Shown piece by piece: positions 10,588 to 22,399 of a stretch of DNA of 64,000 nucleotides. Source of the stretch: Choristoneura fumiferana (taxonomy: Eukaryota; Arthropoda; Insecta; Lepidoptera; Tortricidae); assembly GCF_025370935.1 (NCBI RefSeq), contig NC_133481.1, positions 17,798,731 through 17,862,730 of the forward strand, in the 5' to 3' direction. Made by a program: the position numbers and the translations under genes. The notes beneath the pieces are model-generated. The model searched no databases. It was not told the origin of the DNA and saw only the letters and a program-made list of their open reading frames with translations. Positions within the stretch are counted from its first letter, which is position 1. The number at the start of each line of letters is the position of its first letter.

Positions 10588-10705
10588 ATAGGGGGCAAAC
10601 GAACAGGCGGCGCAAGAAGATAAAATAGTATAGTAAAATAGGATAGATAAAATAGTAAAGTAAAGTAGGATAGATAAAATAATATAGTATAGTAAAATAT
10701 TCGTC
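10588..10705. repeat. Short J/K fragment followed by a tandem repeat
   Basis: TAGGGGGCAAACGAACAGGC resembles the start of family J/K on the minus strand. It is followed at 10616-10700 by about three imperfect copies of a 26-31 bp unit based on GGATAGATAAAATAGTA. Replication slippage is the simplest explanation. Confidence 0.55.
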
Positions 10706-11370
10706 CATAAATTCGATATAGATAATTACCCTAATTGTATGTAACCGTTAGTGAAGCAGGGGCAGCTCCTAAACAGGCCGCGTGGAGCTTGTCGCGCTCC
10801 TGCGCATGTATAGCGCTATAATAGCGAACATTCCCAGGAAATAGCAATTACACCCATATACGGAGGCTATTGTGCGAAGGTTTTATTATTTTTGGTAATT
10901 GGTTTAGAATGTCGTATGTGTAAGTTGCGTTATTCTTGCGCGTTTTATAAAACGGCTGAAAGCTTAAACTATAACAATTGGGTATCCATTCTGTGAAAGG
11001 CAAACATGGTTTAGTTTAGATACGGAAGTATGTATCTACTACAATTACTTTTAATCTTTTTTGCGTTGTACACTTTATTGTTCCGTTGATAAAACTCAAT
11101 TAATTCAAATGATTGTAAGGGATTTTATTACTAAAGTTCACTGCAATTGCTCGATCTTTATAATGACAATTATAACGGTGTACTAATTTACTTATTGCGG
11201 CCTTAATGCACCAGTAGGACTTGGCCATGTTATTTTCTTAAGAGCAAAATAAAAAGTTTTTAAAAGGTGTATGACATTTTTTTAAGACTTGCCCCTGTTG
11301 ATTTTGTAAAAAGGCAGTAGAGGGCTCTTTTGCATGTAATTTTTTACCCTTGCAGCGCTTTTAGGAAGGT
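10706..11370. other. Unrecognised stretch with a GC-rich patch
   Basis: AT-rich except for about 10755-10830, which contains GGGGCAGCTCCTAAACAGGC and TGTCGCGCTCCTGCGCATG. The patch is not repeated elsewhere in the window and is not obviously coding. Confidence 0.35.
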
Positions 11371-11592
11371 TATTATCATCGGCTAATCCTGCCGTGAAGC
11401 AGCAGTACTTGCACTGTTGGGTTTCGGCGTGGAGAGTAAGACAGCAGGTGAAATTACTGGCACGTGAGGTATCCCATCTTACCCCTGGTGCAATATCCTT
11501 GGGGTTGCAGATGTTTATGGGCGGTGGTGATAACTTACCATCAGCAGACCCGCTTGGTCTTTTGCCATCCAGTCGAATAAAAAAAAAAGAAG
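11371..11592 (+). mobile_element. Family J retroposon 3' end
   Basis: Starts within GCTAATCCTGCCGTGAAGCA and ends GTCGAATAAAAAAAAAAGA. It includes GTTTCGGCGTGGAGAGTAAG and ATGGGCGGTGGTGATAACTT. The 5' end lies between those of the 59385 and 18110 copies, as expected for variable truncation. Confidence 0.75.
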
Positions 11593-11599
11593 AATGCGC

Positions 11600-13160
11600 C
11601 GCAAGAAATACGCCTCATTTTTTTAAACAAGATAATATTTTTATATTGCTATTTAACCATAAATATGTACAACGCTAAATACTCATTAAATCCTTAGCTT
11701 TGAGAAAATAAGTTTATTTATTGTTCCACTTTCAGGCCTTAACTACGTAACTGATTTGAATGAAATGTTGCATACATTATATTAGAAGACCAGAATACAT
11801 AAAAGAATTGCTTTTATCTCAAAAAAAATAAATGTTGCTAGCACTAGTGATAGTAATAGTCAGAAAAGAAAACGAAAAAGTCAAGCTATAAATTGCCCAT
11901 ATAATTATTTTAGTCAATCTAGTCCTTCAAACCTTTATGGCCATATAACAAGCTCTCAAAACAATCCCTAACTCTTTCTAATAGGGCGTATATGTTCCTG
12001 GAATTGTATTAAACACGTTGCTTTTATGATTTTAAAACGACGTAAGTACACTTACATTGTATTGTAGATAAGCCTTTTTACCTTGCGAGGTGTTTCAAGC
12101 GTGACTGCCACTGCGGTCGGCCGCCGTATTTGGTTATGGTGGTAGTTGGAGCCTTCCCGTTTAGTTGGTGACAATTAAAGGTATCACGATCCGCATTAAC
12201 AGATTAAGTGTCGCTTGGTTTTATTGGCGCTTACGTGTTATTGCCGCCTTTTGCGCTGGCTTGGTCAGGCTGTACTATTGAATGAGCAATTCTTGTATAC
12301 AAATATTTGTAAATGTCGCAACGATTTTGCAAATGGTTTTCACACGACTTAAATAAATTGGGGTCGGCAGTCTAAAAATCGATCTAGTACCTACTATTAG
12401 TCGGGCAATATTATATAAAGCGAATATTTTAAATCTAAAATGTAATATGTGGTAACATTAGTAATATCTACTTCATTACAGATGACACTACACACTGTGT
12501 GGTAATGTATTAAAAATAAACGCTGGTGAAGGGACAGTCAAATTAAGATAACAAATGCAAAAAGCAGAGACGGTCAACTAAATATGAGTACCTGTGCCAC
12601 TGATACCTACTTATTGCTATGGTGTTTTCAGAGTAAAATTATGGCGCGTATTTGCCAAAATATTTGCTTTTATGAAAGTTATGCACTTTATCATTTCTAG
12701 CGTGAGTGAAGTGCAAGCAAGGAAAACGTAAGAACGTCGTAACTGCCATTACGCCTCTTTGCGTTTAAAAACTCACTACTTAACTCCACAATACTCGCAA
12801 ATAATTTGCATAAAACTCACGGGTAACTATAAACTAGCGTCAATTAAGATAAATAAAGTTTTTATTGCGTTTAGTTTTTTAAATTAACAAAATGGCGGAT
12901 ATGGTCGGGCAGTGGCTATTAAGAAGAGAATAAAAGCTCAAATTGCTTGACTTTGAGAACATGCCACCGACTATTATTCCCATCTAAGTCAATTTTCAGA
13001 GCAAATATGGATCTAAAGAGCTTAAGAAAAGCTAGGGTTAGGTATCTTAGTACTTTCGTCGGGAACTTTTTACGTAGATATTTGAATGTGATAAGGTCTG
13101 GTGGCGACATCTTTTGGCGAGAAAATATTCGAGGAAATAACATTAGAATTGAGCAGGCGT
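11600..13160. other. Mostly unrecognised; GC-rich block and diverged insert
   Basis: About 12080-12260 is richer in GC (GGTCGGCCGCCGTATTTGG, GGCGCTTACGTGTTATTGC) and has no match elsewhere in the window. Around 12900-13160 both strands are open for 76 to 109 codons but no family is recognisable. The segment abuts a family I tail and may be its diverged upstream part. Confidence 0.35.
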
Positions 13161-13164
13161 TTAA

Positions 13165-13327
13165 CGCTTCAGCATAATGCTGAGTCAGCGACCGTTTCAC
13201 TTTCGCGGGGACACACAACATTGTGTATATTGTATTTAATATTTTCATGTGTTTTTTTTTAATTTTGCTGTATATGTGTGTCTTCTGTGTTAGTGAATAA
13301 ATGTCTTCTTTCTTTCTTTCTTTCTTT
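13165..13327 (+). mobile_element. Family I retroposon 3' tail
   Basis: It begins with the family's A/T-mutated stem-loop (CAGCATAATGCTGAGTCAGC) and ends GTGAATAAATGTCTTCTTTC followed by (TTTC)n at 13303-13327. Relatives: 28990, 31265, 39745 and, on the minus strand, 55350. The 3' (TTTC)n run and AATAAA word suggest an RNA 3' end. Confidence 0.6.
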
Positions 13328-13335
13328 AATTGATC

Positions 13336-13507
13336 CCAATAATATTATAAATGACAAATGTAAGTCTGTTCATTTGTTTGTTACCTCATCACGTCTAAAC
13401 CGCTGAACCGATTTAGATAAAAATCGGTATATCTACAGGAAGAACATACAATAGTTTTTATCCTGGAAAATTGCATAGTTCCCGCGGAATAGCGATAAAC
13501 GCATTCT
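13336..13507 (+). repeat. Family E repeat
   Basis: The order TATAAATGACAAATGTAAGT, TACCTCATCACGTCTAAACC, GCTGAACCGATTTAGATAAA and CCCGCGGAATAGCGATAAAC is the same as in the best copy at 49450-49684. Non-coding and among the commonest families here. Confidence 0.7.
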
Positions 13508-13602
13508 TATCTTAAAAGATGACATTTCTCTACATCGTACGTATGATAGGTATAAGACACACTGAGCGACGCTTAGCCAACCATGGACCCCTTATTTAAT
13601 CG

Positions 13603-13875
13603 TCATCATCATCATTTCAGCCGTAAGACGTCCACTGTTAAACATAGGCCTTCTCGCTTTAGTTGCAAGCGGCCTGTATCCACCGTGAAGTTTATTTGTT
13701 TACATCACCATTAGAGGCATTAATTTCTTACCATACTTGCGCAATTACCTTCACCAAATAATCAAAGATATCATGATAAATTTCAAATGTACTTACTTTA
13801 AGTTAGGGTTGAACTCACAGCCATGTGCCTTAGGGCCATAGGTCATACCTACTACTAAGTTACCACGTTATTCCA
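13603..13875 (-). mobile_element. Diverged tRNA-type SINE with RTE-like tail
   Basis: The right end, read on the minus strand, has GTGGTAACTTAGTAGTAGG and GTGAGTTCAACCCTAACTT, degenerate A and B boxes. The left end, GCCGTAAGACGTCCACTGTT after (CATC)n, is an RTE 3' tail of the type at 57785. The middle is diverged, so this could also be two adjacent elements. Confidence 0.55.
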
Positions 13876-13879
13876 CGTT

Positions 13880-16105
13880 ACTTGTAACAGTACATAACTC
13901 GTCATCACACAGAAATCATTTGTTCCATTACAATTACAAACAGAAATGCAGAAAAATATCAAAAATAACCAATTATCTTTTATTAACCGCCCGCGTATCC
14001 GAAACCTAATATTAAAGGTCGTAAAAAGATAACTTCTTCAGTACAAATATAGCCTTATTTTCACGTTGCGAAAAGTATAAAGTGTTTGCGTTCCATTGTC
14101 GTTTTTGATCGATTACTTATAAATCTGTAGCGTACAACCGCGCAATGTGATGCAAATGAAATAATATTTATTGTAAAGTAGGCTAACTTATAATATAAGG
14201 TTAGTTCGCTTGATATATATTATGAGGGTGCCTATTCTGAATTATAGTTTTAAGAGAAGTCATGGGTCTTAAAATAGAAATGATGATAACGGTAATATTT
14301 TTTGCTACGTTGTCATCAAAAAAAAAATATTCTCGCTTCAGCGTTCTTTTTATATAAAACTGGTAAGGTGACCCGGTTGTGTGAAGACAGTCTTCTGGCG
14401 AACACAACGTAAAATGGCCGAGAAGAACATGGTGTCGTAAGGACGCCATCAGACTGCTCAGATACAATATCCCCACAGCTACAATAGTCCCGGGTCAACT
14501 TATTGAACATTATGTGTTTATAATAAATATTATAAAAAACGAACCTTATAAGCACTTTGTAATAATATGTCGTATCAGAAATGGGTCCAACTCGATGAAT
14601 GTTTTACAAGTGAATAAAGTGAGTAAATAACATTTTCAACATTAATTTGACGGAAACATAATAAAATGCGGCAAATAAAGTCAAATTAACACGTTTATTT
14701 TCATGTTTTTCAATCAAAAACAAGATAACAGACGCAGTTTCATTCTTAAAGAACATAATAAATATCAACAATTCCAAATTGTGCTTTAATAACAGAAATA
14801 AAATTATTTAATATCCTTGTGACTCAAACTCATCCCATAAAGCTAGCCAGGCATTTTAGGGCTAAATCATTTTATCATTACGTCTTGATGATTCGAGGAT
14901 TCCGAAAAATATCTGTTTAAAAGTGATCCGCTTCGTCAGTACTTAAGGTAGCAAATCGCTTGGAGGGATCTGCCGTCTGCCATTGGTTGTAAAGTTTAGT
15001 TACGACTTTTTTCTTCGTTCTTCGTTTTTATAAGCGGATAGTGGTTGATGGTTGGTGTAGTAATTTGGGTAGGGGAAGGGAGGGGGGTAATTATAGGGCT
15101 GCCTGTGTCATTGTCGGCATCTCGCGAGCAATTCTAATTTTGAACGAAATTGAATAAAAAATTATGTCGATTTTTGATGGAAGCACTGAAATGCGGTTTG
15201 GGGGAATGGGTTTGTTTTGGGATTATTTCTCTCCATGTTACCACTGAAGAAACTAAACATGCCAAGGTGGCGCCTCTTCATGGTGATTTCCTTGACAGAT
15301 GAATAGAATGTCCCTATGATATTTCCAGCAAAAAGACCCTGGCACGCGTTTTCTATCTTCTCCTATTTATATTTTTACTGTGTTTTTGTTGTCAAATAAT
15401 GTTGTGTTTGAGTTTGAGTTTTACTTTTTTAAACTGTTTATTCACACAGAGTGATTTAGAGTATTAGAGGATCATCAAATTAGCAAATAACAAACATACT
15501 CACGTCCGCCTTTTTGTCCCCATGGAAGAATTTTCTACACATACAGTGGGAATTTCAAAAATACGTCCATATTCCTAGTTATCGTCATTAAGAGAATCTT
15601 CCAGCTTTACGCGAATTTTCCAGACTTTAGGGGTTAGAATTTTCGTTAAAACGAAGATAGCTCAATCTGCAGTCAAAAAGTCCGTCAGTTTTTTTTTTAT
15701 ATTTATTTAAAAGAAAATAATGAAACCGAAATAAATGATAAAATTTATGTGTAGGGAATTATATACTTCTAAATTGCGTTTTAAAATATTTTACTTTGAC
15801 ACAAAAATTTTGGATGATTATCATTACCTAGATAATTAGTCTGTAATCTACCAATCACAACGGAATAAACTTCGTCTGAGTGGAAGAAAAAATCTTGAAA
15901 AATCTCAATCTATCACCATCTCGCTCCCTTTCCTATTTATCAATCTTAGACGAGGTATTAATCATCATTACTCACTCTTGGTATAGGAATAAAAAAAGAA
16001 TTAGTTTTGGGCGTTCTTAAAGATTTCTCGTTGATGTACTGGTAATGCTGTGTTTTTTTATATTTTTCTATGTCAATAACCATCTAAACTGCATCCGACA
16101 CTGGG
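13880..16105. other. Long stretch with no recognised feature
   Basis: AT-rich. Short open frames (for example 14201-14476 minus) look random. A G-rich phrase, GGGTAGGGGAAGGGAGGGG, lies at about 15067. No repeat or RNA gene is recognised. Confidence 0.4.
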
Positions 16106-16109
16106 GCTC

Positions 16110-16195
16110 TGCTAACACTGATTTTTTATAGATACCTACAAATTTGTATAGACACTTTGGCACGTGAGTACGACTCGCCCTTGGCTGGTTTTCCT
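16110..16195 (-). repeat. Family C fragment
   Basis: On the minus strand: AACCAGCCAAGGGCGAGTCG, then TACTCACGTGCCAAAGTG, ATACAAATTTGTAGGTATCT and a segment matching GTGTTAGCAGAGC in the 37928 copy. Diverged. Confidence 0.5.
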
Positions 16196-16199
16196 TATA

Positions 16200-17405
16200 A
16201 TACCTACAGTTGCATTTACTTGCAAGTAACTCCAGTTACGTTGTTATTCCTCGAAAGTAAACTAAATTCTTAAAGGCGTTCGACAAAAATCTGACTAAAA
16301 GCTAAAAGTTACAAAAGTCTCTTTTGCGTGTAATTTTTTTACACTCTCAGTGGATTTGAAAAGACCACCATTGCTTAGAAGAATGTGCTGTAAGAAACTT
16401 GGCAGATAATCATTTTTTTGTCGCATTTGGTAACATACACCTCCAAGATTGGCAATCTACTACTATACGTTTCCTACGGAGAACAGAGAAATTATGAAAT
16501 TGATTTCCGTCCGGTGTTTCATAATAATTTTGGATATAGGGCCCTTTAAAAAAATAGTAGCTATACTGCCCCTTTGAAAACAAGCAACAGAATAGTGGCT
16601 CTTTTTCTCGAACCCTGTTCAAATGTTATAGCAGCTGTCCATGGCCAATATAGCCGAAAAAAATCTCAGCCTAGAAACAAAAGCTAAGATTATTTCCTCC
16701 AAAGCCTGTACTTATATTCCCCCAAATTTCGAATGATACACATACACTAGGCACGTTAATAGAGCCAGCCTTGTAATTTGGCCCGGCGTTATTACGACAA
16801 GCATAATGACCAGAAAAAAAAACCGTTGAAAACACGGACAATAATGACGGATAAAAAACAGACGCCATCTTGGTCTAGCGGCGTACCATTTTTGAATTTA
16901 GTGGCCGTGTTTTGAATTGGGAATCAGGAATTGTTTTAGCTTTTGTTAGCTGCCAGTGTTTCTTTAGATTTCGTTTTTTTGATGTTATTTATGCATTTGT
17001 AAAAGTCTATTTCATTTAAAGTACGAAATAGAATTTTTAAAATGATAGTAATAGAAAATGTACCTATACTTTTGAAACAGAACAATGTTTATTTTGGTGA
17101 ATAGGGCATAACGTTAGTTTTTTTTATTAAATGGAAACTAAGTTAAGGTGTTTTCAATGTAACCTAACCTATAGAATTATAGATCGTTAAGTTACATCCT
17201 CCAGACGCACTTGATTGTATGTTTGTTTGTAAGGGATAAACTTAAAAACTATTATCAGCTAGTAGCGTAAGCTGTTGTTAATTAAATTGACACATTTTTT
17301 GTCATAAATTGTATGTTCATTAAATGTTTAGTAAAAAAAATAACCTGAGACTGTGTAAACTTCCTACTGGATAAAGAAGTAGCGAGCAACATGTTATCCT
17401 TCCTT
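16200..17405. other. Stretch with no recognised feature
   Basis: No convincing gene. Two minus-strand frames of 65-70 codons at 16410-16868 have no recognisable domain and lie in diverged low-complexity DNA. Confidence 0.35.
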
Positions 17406-17407
17406 AT

Positions 17408-17590
17408 TGATAATAATAATTATAAATACAAAAGTAATCGTATGCATGTCTATTACCTCGTCACGCTTAAACTGCTGAACTGAGTACATGATGACTTTTA
17501 ATTATATAAAGGCATAGGCAAGGACAGCAGACATTTTGAATCCCCGAAAATTACATAGTCCTCAACTAGTGTAGCAGCTATTAACGAATA
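17408..17590 (+). repeat. Family E repeat, diverged
   Basis: TATAAATACAAAAGTAATCG, TATTACCTCGTCACGCTTAA, ACTGCTGAACTGAGTACATG and CCCGAAAATTACATAGTCC preserve the family E order with many substitutions. Confidence 0.6.
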
Positions 17591-18109
17591 CTGCCCTCAC
17601 GCAATCGAAGAAAATAGTCAGTATTTTATAATCACGAAAACCCTTTGTTCGTTATATTTTTGATTCACTAAAATAAACAAAGCGAGACGATAACGAACCT
17701 TTTCCTAACCCGCACGGCACCCACGGTCGATCGACGGGTTTTTTATCGAAAAAGGTCGAGATCGTTATGACGACACGTAATGCCAACATAATAACACTAA
17801 TCTTTATCTAATTATATGACTAAGAAGTCTTGCTGATGAGAACTCTAAGACATTCTGCATCATAAAAAGAAGTAGAAAAATCTGGTCAAGTGTGACCCCA
17901 GCTGTACAGTTGCCATTATTAATTTTACTAACCCGTCGCGCGACCAACGACTTTTTTGGGTAAATAAATATCTGTCTTGCTCCTTCGGCAAGTAACTAAG
18001 CTAAGCAAAGTAACGCCTGAATCTATACAGTACTTTTTTGGGTAATTTTTTATAAGCACCTTTATGTTAAAAAGAGGTCAAACCTAGTAAAAAGTTGCTA
18101 CCACCATCT

Positions 18110-18393
18110 TGCTGCAGGTGGTAGGACCTTGTGCAAGGTCCGCCCGGATTGCTACCACCATCTTGCTCGCTAATCCTGCCGTGAAGCAGCAGTGCTTGTA
18201 CTGTTGTGTTTCGGCGTGGAGAGTAAGACAGCCGGTGAAATTACTGGCACTTGAGGTATCCCATGTTAGGCCTCTTGGTTGGCAACGTATCTGAAATATC
18301 CCTGGTGTTGCAGATGTTTATAGGCGGTGGTGATCTCTTACCATCAGGAGACCCACTTGCTCGTTTTCCATCCAGTCGAATAAAAAAAAAACA
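18110..18393 (+). mobile_element. Family J retroposon, one of the longest copies
   Basis: Extends 5' to GCAGGTGGTAGGACCTTGTG, then CAAGGTCCGCCCGGATTGCT, and contains two copies of CTACCACCATCTTGCT flanking that segment. It ends CCATCCAGTCGAATAAAAAA. The copy at 35597-35848 starts at almost the same point, which suggests a true 5' end or a common truncation hotspot. Confidence 0.8.
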
Positions 18394-18599
18394 CGAGTAG
18401 TTTGTTATGCGCACAACAATGCAACCAACAGAATCGAATCTAGTATAGGGTTTGAATGATTTATTGCAGTTTGTTAACGAGATTATAATTGATAATTATT
18501 ATAATTGTTACTAAAAATTTAGTACTACGAAATCTTATACATTTTTGGAATAACTTCCAAACAAAACATTATTCGATGTTACTTTGGAACACAAATTTA

Positions 18600-18665
18600 T
18601 CGAGAAACTTTTCAATAATCTGGGGGCACGGCAGTGCCCCCGCCAAGTCGAGCAAAACAAAAACA
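18600..18665 (+). repeat. CGGCAGTGCC repeat motif
   Basis: TGGGGGCACGGCAGTGCCCC is a short palindrome-like motif followed by CGCCAAGTCGAGC. A diverged partner lies at 59812-59850 (GCGGCAGTGCCAGCG then TCAAGTCGAGCG). An open frame of 91 codons runs across it at 18489-18764 but shows no recognised domain. Confidence 0.4.
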
Positions 18666-18779
18666 AAGGCACGGCCGTACCATACTTTTCTCGAAGCCAT
18701 TCAGGCAATTTTCAACATCGTATTTTCCGACTCCCGAATTCTCAAGAAATATGATAAAAAATAACATTATTACGAGTTT

Positions 18780-21470
18780 CAGTTAACATTAACATTCAAG
18801 GCAAACGTGAAATGCAGTTTTCGAAAATACCGATGTTAGTTCCGTTTTTTGCCACAATTTTTTGCCAAAGGTTTATATTCTTCCTACGAAAATTAAGAAG
18901 ACAATTTTTTATGCCACTGACACTTAACTTTGTTTTGCTTCGTATCCAATTTTTTGTAATGTACAAGCTACTGTAACTAAATGCGGTGACATCGAGTGTA
19001 ATTTAGTAATTATTCACTATTTACTATAATATTCATATCGCGTGTGTGACCATATAAAGTATGAAATATCACCACATTGAGTCGGTGATGATGGCGATGA
19101 TCGTTGTCGCGATGTCGTTGAGTACTGTTCTACATAGCAGGAAAGAACATTAAGTTAGTAAGTACCTATTTAAAGAGTCTATATAAGAAATGAATAAAAA
19201 AAGACTTTATTTAAGTACGTGCATTTACGGTTGCAAAACTGTATTGCTGTAAGTATTTTTTGATGCATAATATAAAAAATAATTTTAGGTTGCTCTGAAA
19301 TATGAGCTACGTTGTCATTACACTGTACAATTTTAATTACCCGCTTGATTTCAAATTGGCGAAAAATTATTTTATTTTTGTCATAAAATAAAGTTATAAT
19401 TTTTATTTTTTAAGTAATGCTATTTAACTTTAAATAAATAAAATCACGTCATAAGTGTCCGTCAAATAAGCAAAATGCCCAAAATTCATCGTACTCCCTC
19501 TTAATATACCTATAGCTATAGAGAGAGAGTTTTAACCCACCAAATGCCCGGAGCACTTTGACCCAATCAATATACATTTAAAAAACAAATCGCATACAAA
19601 CGTGCAGTGGTAACAAATTGTATTTTCAATTACACCCGACGCGGAATCACGGCTGCGGGCTTTAAATAAATATTCGCTTTTGTAATTGGCGCGATTAATC
19701 TCTTATTATTCGATACAATTTTTAATTAAGTATAGGATATTTTGTATTGTGAGCTTGAGGGTCCGTTTCAGAATTTTATTGACACATACCACTAACACCT
19801 GTAATATTAATACAAAATGAAATCCGCCTGTAAAAATATTATTTTTGTTAATACAAAAATTTACATACATACATACATTAATACAAAGCAATGTCGCTCA
19901 TTAAAAAAAATACAAAATGTAATTCTTAAATTATTTGGTATAATAGCTGAAGCGCCTTTACCATTTCACGAAAAACTACACTGTCATAATTTTGTACTTA
20001 GCAATGTCAATTCATGAAGTTGTACATAACCTTAAAATGTATATTTTCGATATTTATCTGTAACATACCGAATTAATTGTATACGTTTTCATTCTTCTTC
20101 TACATCATAAGAAACTGTATTTACAACATTTTAACACCTCTAATTTTAGTAGCTCAAACCCTCGACCCTCTGTTGGAGAAGCCATTTTTTTAATGTTTTT
20201 TTTTAAATGTTTCAAGATTAAGTCAAAGTACCTAACCCAAAATATCACCAGAAACATTGTGTATAATCTTAAAAAACATGTATATTTTTATTCAATCCAA
20301 ATAATTTAGCAACCTGGGTAACAGCAGTAGCTAAAATTGAAACTGGAACATCTTAAAAAAAAACAAAAGCGCAATCAGAAAATATTTACCACAAAAATAT
20401 TTACGCAAAGTAAATCGATTTGAGATACATGTCGGCTGATTTTCAAAGCTAAGTTGATTTTTAATTGTTTATTAAAGAACGGAGGATGTTAATGAAATTA
20501 CATTGACATTTGACCATTTGTATTAAGATGAGGTGATCGTATCTTGCAGTGCGCGGGAGTTGATAAAATTAGCATGATTATTTTCAACTTTTAACTGACG
20601 CATTTGTAATTTTTTTCTCTTAAAGCAGTTGATCTACACATACATTTTTTTCATTTTTTTTCTTACAGAAATACTGGCTGTTCGCCCCTGCTTTTTTCGT
20701 GTGTGGGGTATGAGACCAAGTATTTTCTGGCGAGCATCTTCTGTTTCAACCCATTTTGTCTCTATAATAAATAAATTTTGCCGAAAGGTTGCATCTTTCT
20801 GAAATTAAACGCATGCAGAAATTCGGCAATTGATTTATATTTTATCAAATTCATTTTATTTCTGTTACTTTCGTGCATGATAATCAACGAAACGCAATAA
20901 AAGTTACAATTATCAGTCTAAATCACTTCATGACTAAAAATAACCGATTTTACTTAAATAGTTTTATCTTATTTGCTATCTTATTATACGGTTCCAAAAT
21001 ACGTTCACATAATTTTTGTTTGTAAAAGCTACATAAAATAATTTTAATACTAATTTTACATTTTTGTTACAGGTATGTACTTATGTACTATATTATCATC
21101 TTTGGAGCTAGAAGCAATAAAATATCTGGCTGTTAAACTACAGCATTGGCTCTGAATATTTTTATGGTAAGTATGTAGATATATACTAAGAATTCGAAGA
21201 AACTTACTAGAAAAAAAAACCCTACTTCTTTTTGCAGATGAAAAGGAACCTCGTCGTTTATATTAAGAAAAAACTAGTCACTATTATGTCATTAAAACAC
21301 AAGATTTAATTGCGTTTAGTTATTAATTAATCAACGCACAAACTAAATGAGCAAATGTTTGTCCGACCAACTTATTTTTGCAGTCGGCTCTACTGAGAAA
21401 TGTATTGAAATTGTAATTTTAGGACCGCTAAAATATACTGCTAAAAGTAAGTTGGGTGAATCTATCGACT
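18780..21470. other. Long stretch with no recognised feature
   Basis: Very AT-rich, with runs of A and T and a short (CATA)n at about 19865. Nothing coding or repeated was recognised on either strand. Confidence 0.45.
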
Positions 21471-21478
21471 TTTTCTTG

Positions 21479-21611
21479 TAAGGTAAACGTACGAGTAATC
21501 GTCAGTGCCCTAATAGATGGCATCTTTAATCTTATGTCATTAGCAATAGAGATGACAGCAGGGTGTCGACTATAGGGCATTAGTGTGTCAAGCACTGGGA
21601 CGTTTACCTTA
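21479..21611. mobile_element. 133-bp inverted-repeat element
   Basis: The ends are TAAGGTAAACGT and ACGTTTACCTTA, exact inverted 12-mers. A second pair, CAGTGCCCTAATAG and CTATAGGGCATTAG, lies inside. If the outer TAA/TTA is the duplicated target, the core is GGTAAACGT; this cannot be separated from the repeat itself. Confidence 0.65.
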
Positions 21612-21765
21612 TGTAACTATCTTTTAAAACGATTAAACTTAGAGTTTATTTAAACCTTCTCCCAAATTTTTACTAAACTCCGATCGTTTCCCTTTATAAA
21701 AAAGCACTTGCACTGTGTTAAGTTATTGGTGATTTGATTTCTTTGATATTATAGTAATAATGATA

Positions 21766-21835
21766 ATCATCATCATCATCATCGTCCCAGCCTATATACG
21801 TCCCACTGCTGGGCACAGGCCTCCTCTGACATTTT
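21766..21835 (-). mobile_element. RTE/SINE 3' tail fragment
   Basis: (CAT)n then CCCAGCCTATATACGTCCCA and CTGCTGGGCACAGGCCTCCT is the complement of the shared RTE and type 3 SINE terminus. Only the tail is present. Confidence 0.75.
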
Positions 21836-22282
21836 TAAAACATATTTTAGTCGACGGATAACTCTATAACACGTTCTAGCTCCCCATTTCTGAAACTAAG
21901 TCACTTTATAGGTGGAAATATCCTTATTCTGACACTGAGGGGAAAATGTCAGAATCACAAAAGCTAAAGGATTAGCCATTTACACGAATTAATGTTCAGC
22001 CTTCAAAATAGAAATACCCGGTGGCTTCTTCATTAAAAAATAATAATGTCACATTTTAGCAGCCAAAGACAAATGTGGGTAATTAAACATTTTAATTATA
22101 TCTTTCCCAAACCGGTATGCTTTATGGCATCAACTTGCTTATTTATTGCCTCCGAAATATTAATAAATTATTACGCATCCGTTAGTCTTTGAGTTAGTAT
22201 TGGAATTTAATCATAATAGTAGTTTGGCGAAGTGTTTAAAATTATGTAGTTGTGGAGCTTAAAATCGCTGTCACGTAAAAAA

Positions 22283-22388
22283 ACCGCTTCGAAATTGGTC
22301 GGTCCGTTTGAATGCTACGATGCCAAAGACAGACATACTAACAGACATTGACGGCAATACTCGTATAACACCCCTCTTTTTGCGTCAT
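22283..22388 (-). repeat. Family F repeat, partial
   Basis: Ends at the right in ACACCCCTCTTTTTGCGTCA and contains GATGCCAAAGACAGACATAC, matching family F in reverse orientation. The distal half is missing. Confidence 0.6.
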
Positions 22389-22399
22389 AACATAACAGG

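Noticed and set aside
12919..13248. 109-codon minus-strand and 76-codon plus-strand overlapping frames
   Set aside because: Both strands open over the same segment with no recognisable domain, next to a family I tail. Most likely part of a decayed retroposon.
13303..13327. (TTTC)n as an independent microsatellite
   Set aside because: It is the expected 3' tail of the family I element that precedes it, so it is not a separate feature.
18489..18764. 91-codon plus-strand frame
   Set aside because: It starts in low-complexity AT-rich DNA and crosses the CGGCAGTGCC repeat motif. No recognisable domain.
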